NCBI GenBank assembly: GCA_905235625.1
Contig: CAJOLX010000003.1
Location: forward strand, 1-64,000
Length of the DNA stretch: 64,000 nucleotides
Direction: 5' to 3'
Source: an uncultured Clostridia bacterium
GTDB lineage: Bacteria > Bacillota > Clostridia > Oscillospirales > Acutalibacteraceae
The translations under genes were made by a program, and so were the position numbers. Shown here piece after piece: positions 34,100 through 43,438 of this stretch. The notes under the pieces were generated by a model. The model was given only the letters and a program-made list of their open reading frames with translations, did not search any database and was not told the DNA's origin. The stretch's first letter is position 1, and each line of letters begins with the position of its first letter.

Positions 34100-34861
34100 T
34101 TATATAACATACTCTTCTATAGGTATTATGGAGCCTACGTCCGTCAGACATCCTTTTTTCAGTTCGACGGCGTCAATCTTATTACGGTTCAGCGCATCAT
34201 AGATTAAATTATGGTCTTTATGGCTGATAATCTCTCCGCAGAACGCGATTTTATTTTTTGCTATCAGACCGGAGCATCCGCCGATAAATCCGTAATCAAA
34301 TCCGTTTAGCTTAACAGAGCCTTTTGTAACTAACGTAACGTCTTTTAAGATATACTTAAGCTCATTATAAATAGAAATATCATCTGTAATTACGGCGTCT
34401 TCGCTGAGAACGCAAACCGAGCATTTAGTGTAGCCCTGATTAACGTTTACAATATTCAGGCCGTCTTTGTACACACTGTCCAAAATCTCTTTTGATACCG
34501 TTTTTTCATTGCAGATAAAATATTTGCCGAGTCTAACGGCATTCAGCATTACGTCGTTTGGATAATCTTTGCTTTCGGGCTTTTTTATTTTTATAACGCT
34601 GAAATTTTGGGCCCACTCCCCTGCCGAAACCGAATTTAAACAGTACAGTTCATTATTCTTATAATGAAAATAATTCATATCAGCGTGAGAGCCGAGACCG
34701 GGCAGCAAGCGCGGATTATTTTGAACTTTTACGCAGAAAATTCCCATTTTCTCGAGAGAATTTATTTCTTCATCGGCTTCTTCGCTTATCAATACTTTTG
34801 ATACGCTGTTTTTTGGAATAAAGGGAAGTTCAAGTGGCTGCTTCAAAGGCTTCGTTTGCAT
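34100..34861 (-). CDS. DUF6873-like conserved protein
   Basis: A 253-residue cytoplasmic protein. Motifs PRLLPGLGSHADMNYFHY, VNQGYTKCSVCVLSEDAVITD, FIGGCSGLIAKNKIAFCG and GCLTDVGSIIPIEEYVI match, from memory, the DUF6873 family, which occurs beside radA in clostridia. The repeated Gly, His, Asp and Cys motifs resemble hydrolase or guanidino-group-modifying folds, but no function is established. The ATG overlaps the radA 3' end by 32 bases in another frame, so it depends on the radA transcript. Confidence 0.75.
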   Translation of the reverse strand: MQTKPLKQPLELPFIPKNSVSKVLISEEADEEINSLEKMGIFCVKVQNNPRLLPGLGSHADMNYFHYKNNELYCLNSVSAGEWAQNFSVIKIKKPESKDYPNDVMLNAVRLGKYFICNEKTVSKEILDSVYKDGLNIVNVNQGYTKCSVCVLSEDAVITDDISIYNELKYILKDVTLVTKGSVKLNGFDYGFIGGCSGLIAKNKIAFCGEIISHKDHNLIYDALNRNKIDAVELKKGCLTDVGSIIPIEEYVI

Positions 34862-36194
34862 TTTTTACACCGATTATTTCTATATCGCCCTTTAGTTTAC
34901 CGGACATTGTTTTAAAATTATGGCGAGGTATTATAATTCTCTTAAAGCCGAGCCTGTCGGCTTCTTTTATTCGCTGTTCGCAGTAAGAAATTGACCTCAG
35001 CTCTCCGCCGAGACCGATTTCTCCGATAGCAAGCGTATCTTCTCTTATAGGCACGTCTTTAAGCGCTGAAACAAGGGCGAGCGCAACGCTTAAATCGGTT
35101 GCGGGCTCATCGAGCTTCAATCCTCCGATAACGTTAACGTAAACGTCACTGCCGGAAAAATTATATCCGCCTCGTTTCTCGAGCACCGCAAGTATCATGG
35201 CAAGCCGGTTATAATCAAATCCGTTTGAAACTCTTCTTGCGTTGCCGTAAGCAGACGTCGCCACAAGGCCCTGCACCTCGGCGAGTATCGGCCTGCTGCC
35301 TTCCATTACGCAGGCGATGCACGTGCCGGATGTATCTTTCGGCTTGCCGGAAATAAGCATAAGAGAAGGATTAGGCACTTCAACAAGACCGTGGTCAAGC
35401 ATTTCAAAAACGCCGATTTCATTTGTAGAGCCGTATCTGTTTTTAATGGCTCTCAAAATTCTGTAAGAAAGATGTCTTTCGCCTTCAAAATAAAGCACGC
35501 AGTCCACGATGTGTTCGAGCACCTTGGGGCCCGCAATATTGCCGTCTTTATTCACGTGACCGACAATAATAATCGGGATAGAATAGTCCTTCGCGCAGTG
35601 CATAAAAGCGTTTGTGCTTTCTCTTACCTGAGTGACACTGCCGGGAGAAGAATTGAGCTCAGCTAAATTCATAGTCTGAATAGAGTCAACTATAACAAGC
35701 TGCGGCTTCGTCGTTTTGATATATTCTATGATGCCGGAAACGTCAATGCTCGTCATCACGTTTAAGTTATCCGTTTTAACGCCGAGGCGATCGGCTCTGA
35801 GCTTTATCTGCCTTGCGGATTCTTCGCCGGAAATATATAAAATGCTGAGGCTTTTGCCGAGATATTCGCAAATCTGAAGCAAAATAGTCGATTTGCCGAT
35901 GCCCGGGTCGCCGCTTAAAAGCACAAGAGAACCGTTGACTATTCCGCCGCCGAGCACTCTGTCAAGCTCAGCCATTCCGGTCGAAAACCTGAGCTCGTCT
36001 TCCGTATCGATTTCGTTGATTTTTTGAGAAACGGCAACTGCAGTGGGCGTGGCGACAGACTGAGAGCGGATGTTTGAAACGATTTCTTCGTTCATCGTGT
36101 TCCATTCTCCGCAGGAAGGACAGCAGCCGTTCCATTTAGGGCTTTCGTAACCGCATTCGGAGCAGATATAAATTGTCTTGTTCTTCTGTGCCAT
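34830..36194 (-). CDS. radA: DNA repair protein RadA
   Basis: A 454-residue RecA-like branch-migration ATPase. It begins with the C4 zinc finger CSECGYESPKWNGCCPSCGE, then Walker A LLSGDPGIGKST, Walker B LVIVDSIQ, the RadA KNRYGSTNE motif, and a Lon-protease-like C-terminal domain (DVYVNVIGGLKLDEPATDLS). GGAGG precedes the ATG at 36194. It follows ruvX by four bases. Confidence 0.97.
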   Translation of the reverse strand: MAQKNKTIYICSECGYESPKWNGCCPSCGEWNTMNEEIVSNIRSQSVATPTAVAVSQKINEIDTEDELRFSTGMAELDRVLGGGIVNGSLVLLSGDPGIGKSTILLQICEYLGKSLSILYISGEESARQIKLRADRLGVKTDNLNVMTSIDVSGIIEYIKTTKPQLVIVDSIQTMNLAELNSSPGSVTQVRESTNAFMHCAKDYSIPIIIVGHVNKDGNIAGPKVLEHIVDCVLYFEGERHLSYRILRAIKNRYGSTNEIGVFEMLDHGLVEVPNPSLMLISGKPKDTSGTCIACVMEGSRPILAEVQGLVATSAYGNARRVSNGFDYNRLAMILAVLEKRGGYNFSGSDVYVNVIGGLKLDEPATDLSVALALVSALKDVPIREDTLAIGEIGLGGELRSISYCEQRIKEADRLGFKRIIIPRHNFKTMSGKLKGDIEIIGVKNANEAFEAAT

Positions 36195-36198
36195 TTTA

Positions 36199-36627
36199 TC
36201 AAGCCTCCGAAACGTTATTTTTACGATAGTCCAGATAATCCTGCAAAATCATTACCGCAGAAACAGAATCTATTATATCCTTGCGCTTTTGACCGCGCGT
36301 ATTGGTGTTATTAAGAGCTACGTGAGCGCTCACGGTTGACAGTCTTTCATCTCTCATAACGCAGTCAATGCCGGTTTTGCTTTGAAGCAAGCCGGCAAAT
36401 TCTCTGCACTTTTTGGCTCTGTCACCTTCGGATGAATCCATATTTTTAGGCAAACCGACCACAATGAGCTCAGCAGAAAGATTTTCAGCGTAATCGGCAA
36501 TCTCATCGGCGAGCTTTTCGGGGTCTCTTTGCTTAATAACGGTGACGGGAGACGCAAGTAATTCAGTTTTATCCGATACGGCAAGACCTGTTCTTACGTC
36601 GCCGTAGTCAACGCCCAAAATAATCAA
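36199..36627 (-). CDS. ruvX: RuvX/YqgF family RNase H-fold nuclease
   Basis: A 142-residue protein with the YqgF pattern: ILGVDYGDVRTGLAVSD at the N-terminus, VVGLPKNMDSSEGDRA, DERLSTVSAH and KDIIDSVSAVMILQDYL, carrying the acidic active-site residues. Family members process the 5' end of 16S rRNA and/or resolve Holliday junctions. It begins with TTG 36627, eight bases after AGGATG. It sits between PBP1A and radA here rather than with ireB. Confidence 0.93.
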   Translation of the reverse strand: MIILGVDYGDVRTGLAVSDKTELLASPVTVIKQRDPEKLADEIADYAENLSAELIVVGLPKNMDSSEGDRAKKCREFAGLLQSKTGIDCVMRDERLSTVSAHVALNNTNTRGQKRKDIIDSVSAVMILQDYLDYRKNNVSEA

Positions 36628-36644
36628 ATAATCATCCTATCCAA

Positions 36645-38849
36645 TTAACGCTCTGCGTCATTCAATATGCTGCTGACTGTATCTAAAACAGAATCAATCG
36701 GAGAAGTTGTTTTGTTCTCGTCGCCGCTGCTGCTGCTCGGAGCTCCCTGGCAATATGTGCAAACGGGCGGCAAATCATCCTGTTTATACCAGCCTTTGCC
36801 GGTCGAATAACAGCTGCTGCTTGCGAGATTGCCGGAAATGCGGCAATAAGTTTTTTCAACCGCTCCTTCGCTCTTGGGAAATTCCTTTTCGTCAAGGCCT
36901 TTATGAATTCTGTCAAATACGGTTATGAATATCTTACCGCACGGGTTAACGTCCTGGTTGAGCTCTTCTTTAATGTCATAGCCGAGCCAGATAGAAGTTA
37001 CGTAGTAAGGTGTGCCGGCGCAGAACCAACGGTCGCAGTCGCTGCTCGTCGTGCCGGTTTTTGCCATAATCTGGAATTTGCGAACGTTTGAGCCCGTGCC
37101 GTAATAGCTCGTATCAACCGTCTGAAGAAGCTCGCAGATAATATCGGAAGTTTCCGGAGAAATTACCTGCTCACCCTGAATATTCTCATTTGTAAGAACG
37201 GTCTGCGTGCCCTGAGCGTTTGTAACTTTATAGTAGAAATAAGGCTTATAATACAGGCCTCCGTTGCCGAACGTAGCGTAAGCCGAAGCCATTTCAAGCG
37301 TATTCGTGCCGTAAGTCAAAGCTCCCGTCGCAAGCGGAGAGAGAGAGGCGTCTTTTTCTTCGTCAACCTTTGAAAGATGGAATTTATTTTTAAGATAATC
37401 AATGGAAGTGGGAATTGTCAGCTCGTCTTTGATAAGCCTCGTAGGCACGGTATTCAAAGACTTTTGAATAGCGTACTGCACGGTAACCTTGCTGTTGGAG
37501 CCGAGCGATTTATCAACGTTGTGAGGCCAAAGCTCGCCGTTTACCCAAATAGCGTAATCGAGCACTTTACTTGAATAATTGATTAAATCAAGGTCAATGG
37601 CGGGCGCATAAGTTGAAATAGGCTTAATGGTCGATCCCGGCTGCCTCCAGGAGCTTGTGGCTCTGTTAAGCTGCCTGTTAGAGGTCTTCTCCCCTGCTCC
37701 GCCGACAATAGCTACTACCCTGCCCGCATAATCCATAATGGTCATCGAAGACTGAGGCAAAGTGCCGTCGTCTTTTTTGATTTTGGGGAAGTTCGTGCGG
37801 TTAACGTAAACGTCTTCAAGCTCTTCCTGTATGTCGAGGTCAACGGCGGCGTAGATTTTATATCCGCCGTAATAAATCTTGTTGGTCGCCTGCTGTTTGG
37901 TGTATCCGTATTCGCTCATAAGGTCGGCAATAACGGAGTCTATAACAGCGTCAACGTAGTATGAATTTATCTTGGTTTCTTCTTCTCTCGTTCTCTGAAT
38001 CTGTTCGGAAGATTCGGAGGGAACGTAATCGTCGCTGTTTGTGAAAATCAGATGATAATTTATGCTTTCATTAAGCTCCTCTTCTGAAATCATGCCGTTT
38101 TCGCACATCTGCTTTAAGCAGTATTCCTGCCTGACCTTGTTATTTTCGGGGTTTAAAAGAGGATTATACTTTGTCGGGAACTGAGTAATCGAGGCGATTG
38201 TGGCGCATTCCGCAGCGTTTAAGTCTTTGATATCCTTTCCGAAATATTTTTCGCTCGCGGTCTTAACTCCGTAGCATCCGTTGCCGAGATAAACGGTGTT
38301 TAAATATGCCTCAATAATAGTGTCTTTGTTATAATGTTTTTCAAGATTTAAAGCAGAGAGCATTTCGCGCAGCTTTCTGACAAGGGTGACGTCTTTTTCG
38401 TTAGTCAGATTTTTGATAAGCTGCTGAGTAATGGTTGAACCGCCCTGACCGAGGTTTGAAGGTTTAACGATAACGCCGAAAACTCTTATCCAGTCAACGC
38501 CGTGGTGAGACTTAAATCTCGTATCTTCAAGCGATATAAACGCGTCGCTCATATAAGGAGAAATATCTTCAAGGTCAACCCATACTCTGTCTTCGTCGCC
38601 GTGAAGCCTCGCTATTTCAACCTCATTGCCGTTTTTATCTTTGGCATACATAAACGAGGTCTGGTTCTGATTGGCTTTATATTCCTCAAGATTTATAGCT
38701 AAATCGCCGTTAACATAATCCAAAACGTTGTAAATAACGAAACCGGCAACAAGGCAAACGGATAAAAGCAAAGCGCAGAGTACAGCCAAAATGACAGCCT
38801 TCGCTTTGCCGACGCCCTTTTTCTTCTTCTTTTTATTGCTCTTGCTCAA
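36645..38849 (-). CDS. Class A penicillin-binding protein (PBP1A family)
   Basis: A 734-residue bifunctional peptidoglycan synthase. Lys-rich cytoplasmic tail, one membrane helix (about residues 18-45), GT51 transglycosylase domain with the catalytic glutamate in ISLEDTRFKSHHGVD (about residue 108) and GGSTITQQLIKN, then transpeptidase domain with SxxK in QPGSTIKPIS (about 406-409), SLN (about 464) and KTGTTS (about 597). The C-terminus has four Cys (CRISGNLASSSC.. and CTYC). TTG 38849 is taken as start because AGGAGG lies nine bases upstream. It heads an operon with ruvX, radA and the DUF6873-like gene. Confidence 0.93.
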   Translation of the reverse strand: MSKSNKKKKKKGVGKAKAVILAVLCALLLSVCLVAGFVIYNVLDYVNGDLAINLEEYKANQNQTSFMYAKDKNGNEVEIARLHGDEDRVWVDLEDISPYMSDAFISLEDTRFKSHHGVDWIRVFGVIVKPSNLGQGGSTITQQLIKNLTNEKDVTLVRKLREMLSALNLEKHYNKDTIIEAYLNTVYLGNGCYGVKTASEKYFGKDIKDLNAAECATIASITQFPTKYNPLLNPENNKVRQEYCLKQMCENGMISEEELNESINYHLIFTNSDDYVPSESSEQIQRTREEETKINSYYVDAVIDSVIADLMSEYGYTKQQATNKIYYGGYKIYAAVDLDIQEELEDVYVNRTNFPKIKKDDGTLPQSSMTIMDYAGRVVAIVGGAGEKTSNRQLNRATSSWRQPGSTIKPISTYAPAIDLDLINYSSKVLDYAIWVNGELWPHNVDKSLGSNSKVTVQYAIQKSLNTVPTRLIKDELTIPTSIDYLKNKFHLSKVDEEKDASLSPLATGALTYGTNTLEMASAYATFGNGGLYYKPYFYYKVTNAQGTQTVLTNENIQGEQVISPETSDIICELLQTVDTSYYGTGSNVRKFQIMAKTGTTSSDCDRWFCAGTPYYVTSIWLGYDIKEELNQDVNPCGKIFITVFDRIHKGLDEKEFPKSEGAVEKTYCRISGNLASSSCYSTGKGWYKQDDLPPVCTYCQGAPSSSSGDENKTTSPIDSVLDTVSSILNDAER

Positions 38850-38901
38850 AGTAAAAATCCTCCTCAGGAGAAACTTGATATTAAACAACTATATATAGTG
38901 T

Positions 38902-38930
38902 ATTATATATCAATACTTATACTATTTCAA
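38902..38930 (-). promoter_or_regulatory. Promoter of the PBP1A-ruvX-radA operon
   Basis: On the minus strand, TTGAAA (38930-38925), 17 bp, TATAAT (38907-38902). Confidence 0.75.
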
Positions 38931-38994
38931 GTAAATATAATAAAAAGAAATTATTAATTTTTTCGCAATATCGGCTTTTAGATTATATCCTTCT

Positions 38995-39029
38995 TGATAA
39001 AAAACAGGACGCAAGAATTAACTTGCGCC
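38995..39029 (-). terminator. Terminator of trpB2
   Basis: On the minus strand, GGGCGCAAG and CTTGCGTCC pair imperfectly around TTAATT (39029-39007), followed by TGTTTTTT. Confidence 0.8.
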
Positions 39030-39056
39030 CCGAAAAACATAAGTTTAATTTTTAAA

Positions 39057-40427
39057 TCAGCCGATCTGAGGAAGAGTGGAGATGGACTTCTGAATTTCTT
39101 CATCGGTGGGAATATAGTCTTCCATAGTGCCGTCATGATAATTCTCATAAGCGACCATATCGAAGTAACCGGTGCCGGTAAGGCCGAATACGATGGTCTT
39201 ATCCTCGCCCGTTTCTTTGCACTTGAGAGCTTCGTCAATCGCAACTCTGATAGCGTGTGAGCTTTCGGGAGCGGGAAGGATGCCCTCAACTCTCGCAAAC
39301 AATTCAGCAGCCTCGAAAACTCTTCTCTGAGGCACGGAAACAGCCTCCATATATTTATCGTCATATAGCTGAGAAAGAATGGAGCTCATGCCGTGATAGC
39401 GAAGTCCGCCTGCGTGGTTGGGTGAAGGAATAAATCCGCTGCCGAGAGTGTACATCTTTGCGAGCGGGCAAACCTTGCCGGTGTCGCAGAAGTCATAAGC
39501 GTAAGTGCCTCTTGTGAAGCTCGGGCAGGATGCGGGCTCAACGGCAATAATTCTGTAATCCGCTTCGCCTCTGAGCTTTTCGCCCATGAAGGGAGCGATG
39601 AGACCGCCGAGGTTTGAGCCGCCGCCGGCGCAGCCGATGATCATATCTGGCTTAATGCCGTATTTGTCAAGCGCAGTCTTGGTTTCAAGGCCGATAATGC
39701 TCTGATGCAGAAGCACCTGATTGAGAACCGAGCCGAGAACGTATCTGTATCCGGGAGTGGAGGTAGCAACCTCAACAGCTTCCGAAATAGCGCAGCCGAG
39801 AGAACCGGTAGTGCCGGGGAACTCCTCAAGAATTTTTCTGCCGATGTTGGTTTTATCCGAAGGAGAAGGGGTAACGGAAGCGCCGTACGTTCTCATAACT
39901 TCTCTTCTGAAAGGCTTCTGCTCATAAGAAACTTTAACCATGAACACCTTGCAGTCAAGTCCGAAATACGAGCAAGCCATTGAAAGAGCCGTGCCCCACT
40001 GACCTGCGCCGGTCTCGGTAGTAACGCCCTTAAGGCCCTGCTTCTTTGCGTAATAAGCCTGAGCTATGGAAGAATTGAGCTTGTGGGAGCCGCTCGTATT
40101 GTTGCCCTCAAATTTATAATAAATCTTAGCGGGAGTGTCGAGAGCTTTTTCAAGGAAATAAGCTCTTACAAGCGGTGACGGGCGATACATCTTGTAGAAA
40201 TCAAGAATTTCACCGGGGATGTCGATATAAGGAGTGTCATTGTCAAGCTCCTGCTTTACAAGCTCTTCGCAAAAAACGCCGTAAAGCTCTTCGGCTTTCA
40301 TTGGCTCGCCTGTGCCGGGATTAAGCAAGGGAGCGGGTTTGTTTTTCATATCGGCGCGAAGATTATACCATTGAGTAGGAATTTCGTTTTCGTTAAGATA
40401 GATTTTGTAAGGGATTTTTTGCTCCAT
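39057..40427 (-). CDS. trpB2: TrpB2-type tryptophan synthase beta-like protein
   Basis: A 456-residue PLP enzyme of the TrpB2 group, which makes tryptophan from indole and serine without needing a TrpA partner. PLP lysine in NTSGSHKLNSSIAQAYYA, ETGAGQWGTALSMACS, the phosphate-binding GCAGGGSNLGGL, and the TrpB2-typical EPASCPSFTRGTYAYD and LRYHGMSSILSQLYD. The start is ATG 40427, after AGGAAAA. It is monocistronic, preceded by a Trp-type T-box and followed by a terminator; no other trp genes are nearby, pointing to indole salvage (inference). Confidence 0.92.
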   Translation of the reverse strand: MEQKIPYKIYLNENEIPTQWYNLRADMKNKPAPLLNPGTGEPMKAEELYGVFCEELVKQELDNDTPYIDIPGEILDFYKMYRPSPLVRAYFLEKALDTPAKIYYKFEGNNTSGSHKLNSSIAQAYYAKKQGLKGVTTETGAGQWGTALSMACSYFGLDCKVFMVKVSYEQKPFRREVMRTYGASVTPSPSDKTNIGRKILEEFPGTTGSLGCAISEAVEVATSTPGYRYVLGSVLNQVLLHQSIIGLETKTALDKYGIKPDMIIGCAGGGSNLGGLIAPFMGEKLRGEADYRIIAVEPASCPSFTRGTYAYDFCDTGKVCPLAKMYTLGSGFIPSPNHAGGLRYHGMSSILSQLYDDKYMEAVSVPQRRVFEAAELFARVEGILPAPESSHAIRVAIDEALKCKETGEDKTIVFGLTGTGYFDMVAYENYHDGTMEDYIPTDEEIQKSISTLPQIG

Positions 40428-40450
40428 TTTCCATTTTCCTTTCTTGATTA

Positions 40451-40722
40451 AAAATAAAAAACCTGCCCCGACTGATGCCGGGACAGGATAATTAATGAAT
40501 CCTGCGGTGCCACCCTGCTTGGTGATTATCACCCACTTTGCGTATGCTGTCACATACCGACCGATTGTAACGTGCGATCATCACGTCTCGGATAATTTGC
40601 TTTTAAAGCATTTCTCCTCGCCCTCGGAAGCCCATTCAGATCCGCGCCGAATACCGCAATCCCACCGCCTGCGGCTCTCTACGATTAAGCAAATCGGAAC
40701 CTACTCACTCTTCTTCATCGGT
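40451..40722 (-). promoter_or_regulatory. T-box leader, specifier TGG (tryptophan), controlling trpB2
   Basis: On the minus strand the T-box sequence AGGGTGGCACCGC (40516-40504) is followed by a terminator CCTGTCCCGGC..CGGGGCAGG with TTTTTTATTTTT (40487-40451). Stem I begins with AAGAAGAGTGAGTAGG, and the specifier region reads CTGAATGGGC with TGG at 40634-40632. Uncharged tRNA-Trp should bind and prevent termination. This accounts for the 349-bp gap upstream of trpB2. Confidence 0.92.
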
Positions 40723-40729
40723 TTATAGA

Positions 40730-40758
40730 ATTCTATCACTGAAATTTGCGTTTGTCAA
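40730..40758 (-). promoter_or_regulatory. Promoter of the trpB2 T-box transcript
   Basis: On the minus strand, TTGACA (40758-40753), 17 bp, TAGAAT (40735-40730), placing the start just before stem I. Confidence 0.8.
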
Positions 40759-40776
40759 TATTTGAAAGGGAATTTT

Positions 40777-42372
40777 TTATTTTTGGTCAATTATCAGCGA
40801 TGATTTGGCAAAAATGTTTCTGAAGAAGTAAACTATTTTAGCAAAAATTCCCGTGCTTACATTGACTGTTTCAACGCTGCTGAGAGCTTCCGCTCCGCTG
40901 TCGGTAACGATCTTGCACTGAACGGTATACTTGCTGTCTGCCGATTTTTTAGTATAACTCAAAGAGCCGTCGTCGGCATACTGCGAATTGTTTATTATCC
41001 AATAAAGAGTATAGCCCTCCGAACAATCAACCGACGCGTGGAAAGTAACGGTGGTTTTATATCCGACGGAAATGGATGAAGAAAATCCGAGAATTTTTAC
41101 CGACGCGCCGGAAACAGGCTCGGTATTATGGTCGGAATAAATAACCGGAATTGAATTTGACTGAGCGTAAGAAGCGGCGTAACTGCCCTCGGGAGTTTTA
41201 ATCGTAAACGGCTCGCAGCCGTGGAAAGCTTCATTTCTGATTGCCGTTACGGACGCCGGAATGAAAATCTCCGAAATAGAAGAGCAATCATAAAACGCTC
41301 CCGCGCCGACAGTCAAAAGACCGTCGGGCAAATTGACAGTTGATAATGAAGAGCAATCTTTGAACGCGTTTCTTGAAATTTCGGTTATCCCCTGCTTTAA
41401 GGTAACGGTTTCTATGCCGCTGCCGACAAAAGCGTCTTCAAAATCGGTTAAAGTTGAAGGCAGGGTAACCTGCTTCAGAGCGCCGCATCTTAAAAACGCG
41501 TTGGAGCCGATTGTGGTGAGTCCATCGGGGAAATTAATTGAAGAAAGCTTTGAGCAATCGCTGAAAGAATAAGCTCCGAGCCTTCTTACGGATGAAGGCA
41601 AAGTTATCTTTTTAAGAGACGAATAAGCGAAAGCTCCGTCACGAATAAGCGTTGTGCCGGAAGCTACGGAGTACTCATCGCCCGTTTTGGCAATCGGGTA
41701 CTGAACAAGCTCCGTGCCGTCTTTTGTATAAAGCACTCCGTCAACGGATTTAAAGCTGCCGCTGCCCGAACCTACGCTGAATGAAGAAACGGCGGAGCAG
41801 TTATAAAACGCGGAATTGCCTATTGACGCAACAGATGAAGGAATGTTAACGCTCGGCAGGGTCTTGCAATAGAAGAAGCTTTCGCTGCCGATTGAGGCAA
41901 GCCCTTCGGGAAGGGTCAGAGAAGCAAGAGCAGAGCAGTTTTTAAAGCACTCATTCGGAATTGTGGTTGTTTTGGGAAGAGTTAAATTCACAAGGGAATA
42001 ACAGCCGTAAAACGCCTGCGTTTTAAGAGTAACGTTTGCCGAGCTTTCCACAAAAGCGACAATTTTAAGATTTATACAGCCTGAAAAAGCGTATTCGTTA
42101 ACCTGCGTTACGCTTGCGGGTATTTCAACCGTTTTAATTATGGTGTTATCTCTCGCGGCGCTCTTTCCTATTGCGGTAACGGGAAGACCGGAGTAAGTTG
42201 ACGGAATAACAACGTTGCTGCCTGCGGCAGGTTTAATTTCACTTACGGTATAACCCGAGCCGTTCGACACAAAGGTAAGACCGTCGTAATCCGCAAACGA
42301 TAAAACAGCCGATGCTCCCATAAGAGCCATAATTAAAATAGAAATAATAACGGTTTTAAGCGTCTTCTTCAT
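40777..42372 (-). CDS. Secreted BspA-type leucine-rich repeat protein
   Basis: A 531-residue exported protein. Signal peptide at residues 1-27 (..IMALMGASAVLSFA), then about 13 LRR_5 repeats of the form IPxSVTxIxxxAFxxCxxL from residue 50 to 385, an immunoglobulin-like segment (VKILGFSSSISVGYKTTVTF..), and an aromatic amphipathic C-terminus IFAKIVYFFRNIFAKS. BspA repeats mediate adhesion and are common in gut bacteria. No sortase motif is present. It ends an operon with the lipoprotein, trmL and pth genes. Confidence 0.88.
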   Translation of the reverse strand: MKKTLKTVIISILIMALMGASAVLSFADYDGLTFVSNGSGYTVSEIKPAAGSNVVIPSTYSGLPVTAIGKSAARDNTIIKTVEIPASVTQVNEYAFSGCINLKIVAFVESSANVTLKTQAFYGCYSLVNLTLPKTTTIPNECFKNCSALASLTLPEGLASIGSESFFYCKTLPSVNIPSSVASIGNSAFYNCSAVSSFSVGSGSGSFKSVDGVLYTKDGTELVQYPIAKTGDEYSVASGTTLIRDGAFAYSSLKKITLPSSVRRLGAYSFSDCSKLSSINFPDGLTTIGSNAFLRCGALKQVTLPSTLTDFEDAFVGSGIETVTLKQGITEISRNAFKDCSSLSTVNLPDGLLTVGAGAFYDCSSISEIFIPASVTAIRNEAFHGCEPFTIKTPEGSYAASYAQSNSIPVIYSDHNTEPVSGASVKILGFSSSISVGYKTTVTFHASVDCSEGYTLYWIINNSQYADDGSLSYTKKSADSKYTVQCKIVTDSGAEALSSVETVNVSTGIFAKIVYFFRNIFAKSSLIIDQK

Positions 42373-42408
42373 TTTCCTGCCTCCTTTATTAAGGAATACT
42401 GTTTGTGA

Positions 42409-42909
42409 TTACTGTTCGGTATAGTCAAAAAATTCAATCTTAACGCTTTCAAAGGGAACGTCGAAGCGAACGCCTTCAACGGTTTTGCCGCTGCGAATAC
42501 CTTTTAAATCGGCTTTAATATAACCTTCTTTGAGAACGTTGCCTTTGGCGTCGTAAGCTTTGAAACCAATGAGCATATCGTCCGAACGGGAGCTCACTTT
42601 AATTGTTTTTACGTCGGCAAAGCCTTTGAGATTTGCCGAAACCACTCCGCTGTCAAATTTAACGTTTTCGATAGAAGCGTAATTGTTTTTGTATTTAAAA
42701 TAGTTTTGAGTAACAATGTCAACGCTGCCCTCGGTCGGAACGAAAACGACTTTGCCGTTGTTTTTATCTATCTCGGATGAGCCCATGGGATTAACGGCTT
42801 CGTAGCTGCTTTTGCCCGTTGTGACCTCCTCGGTGGGCGCTTTCGCACAGGAAGCGAAAAGAGAAAGCGACATTATTAAAGTTAAAATTGCTGCAATAAA
42901 TTTTTTCAT
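42409..42909 (-). CDS. Lipoprotein of unknown function
   Basis: 166 residues. The N-terminus MKKFIAAILTLIMSLSLFASC is a lipoprotein signal with the lipidated Cys at about 21. The mature domain is mostly beta (DVKTIKVSSRSDDMLIGFKA, VRFDVPFESVKIEFFDY), resembling small carbohydrate- or discoidin-like sandwiches, but no family is recognised. ATG 42909 is chosen because AAGGG lies upstream; it is 12 bases downstream of the trmL stop. Confidence 0.8.
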   Translation of the reverse strand: MKKFIAAILTLIMSLSLFASCAKAPTEEVTTGKSSYEAVNPMGSSEIDKNNGKVVFVPTEGSVDIVTQNYFKYKNNYASIENVKFDSGVVSANLKGFADVKTIKVSSRSDDMLIGFKAYDAKGNVLKEGYIKADLKGIRSGKTVEGVRFDVPFESVKIEFFDYTEQ

Positions 42910-42920
42910 ACAAAATCCCT

Positions 42921-43421
42921 TCACCAATTATATTTTGTCAATTTGCCCTCTGTCAAAAGAGCGGGATAATTCCACTGACGAAGCACCTCATAAACGCCGA
43001 CGGCAACGGAATTTGAAAGATTGAGGCTCCTTGCGTCGGAATTGTTTATCATCGGTATGCGAACGCACCTGTCGGGGTTATCGTGAAGCAGCTCTTCGGG
43101 AAGGCCTGCGGTTTCTTTGCCGAAAAACAGATAGCATTTATCCGGATAATTTATATCGGAATGTATATGCTTTGCTTTGGTCGAAAAGAAAAAATATTCT
43201 CCGCTGTTTTTGTCAAAAAAATCCTGAAGATTTTCATAATAAGTTATGTCAAGCAAGTGCCAATAATCAAGACCCGCTCTTTTAAGCTTTGCGTCGTCAA
43301 CCTTAAAGCCCATGGGTTCAACAAGATGAAGCCTTGCGCCCGTTGCGGCGCAGGTGCGGGCTATGTTGCCGGTGTTTTGCGGAATCTGCGGCTCTACAAG
43401 CACTATATTAAGCTCGGGCAT
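42921..43421 (-). CDS. trmL: tRNA (cytidine(34)-2'-O)-methyltransferase TrmL
   Basis: A 166-residue SPOUT methyltransferase acting on the wobble base of tRNA-Leu. It begins LNIVLVEPQIPQNTGNIART, with LHLVEPMGFKVDD, LFFGKETAGLP and IPMINNSDARSLNLSNSVAV, the knot region binding SAM. It follows pth in a minus-strand operon. Confidence 0.94.
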   Translation of the reverse strand: MPELNIVLVEPQIPQNTGNIARTCAATGARLHLVEPMGFKVDDAKLKRAGLDYWHLLDITYYENLQDFFDKNSGEYFFFSTKAKHIHSDINYPDKCYLFFGKETAGLPEELLHDNPDRCVRIPMINNSDARSLNLSNSVAVGVYEVLRQWNYPALLTEGKLTKYNW

Positions 43422-43438
43422 TTAAATCACCTTACGGT

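Noticed and set aside
39057-40427. Ordinary tryptophan synthase beta chain needing TrpA
   Set aside because: Length (456) and the TrpB2-specific stretches argue for the stand-alone type, and no trpA is adjacent.
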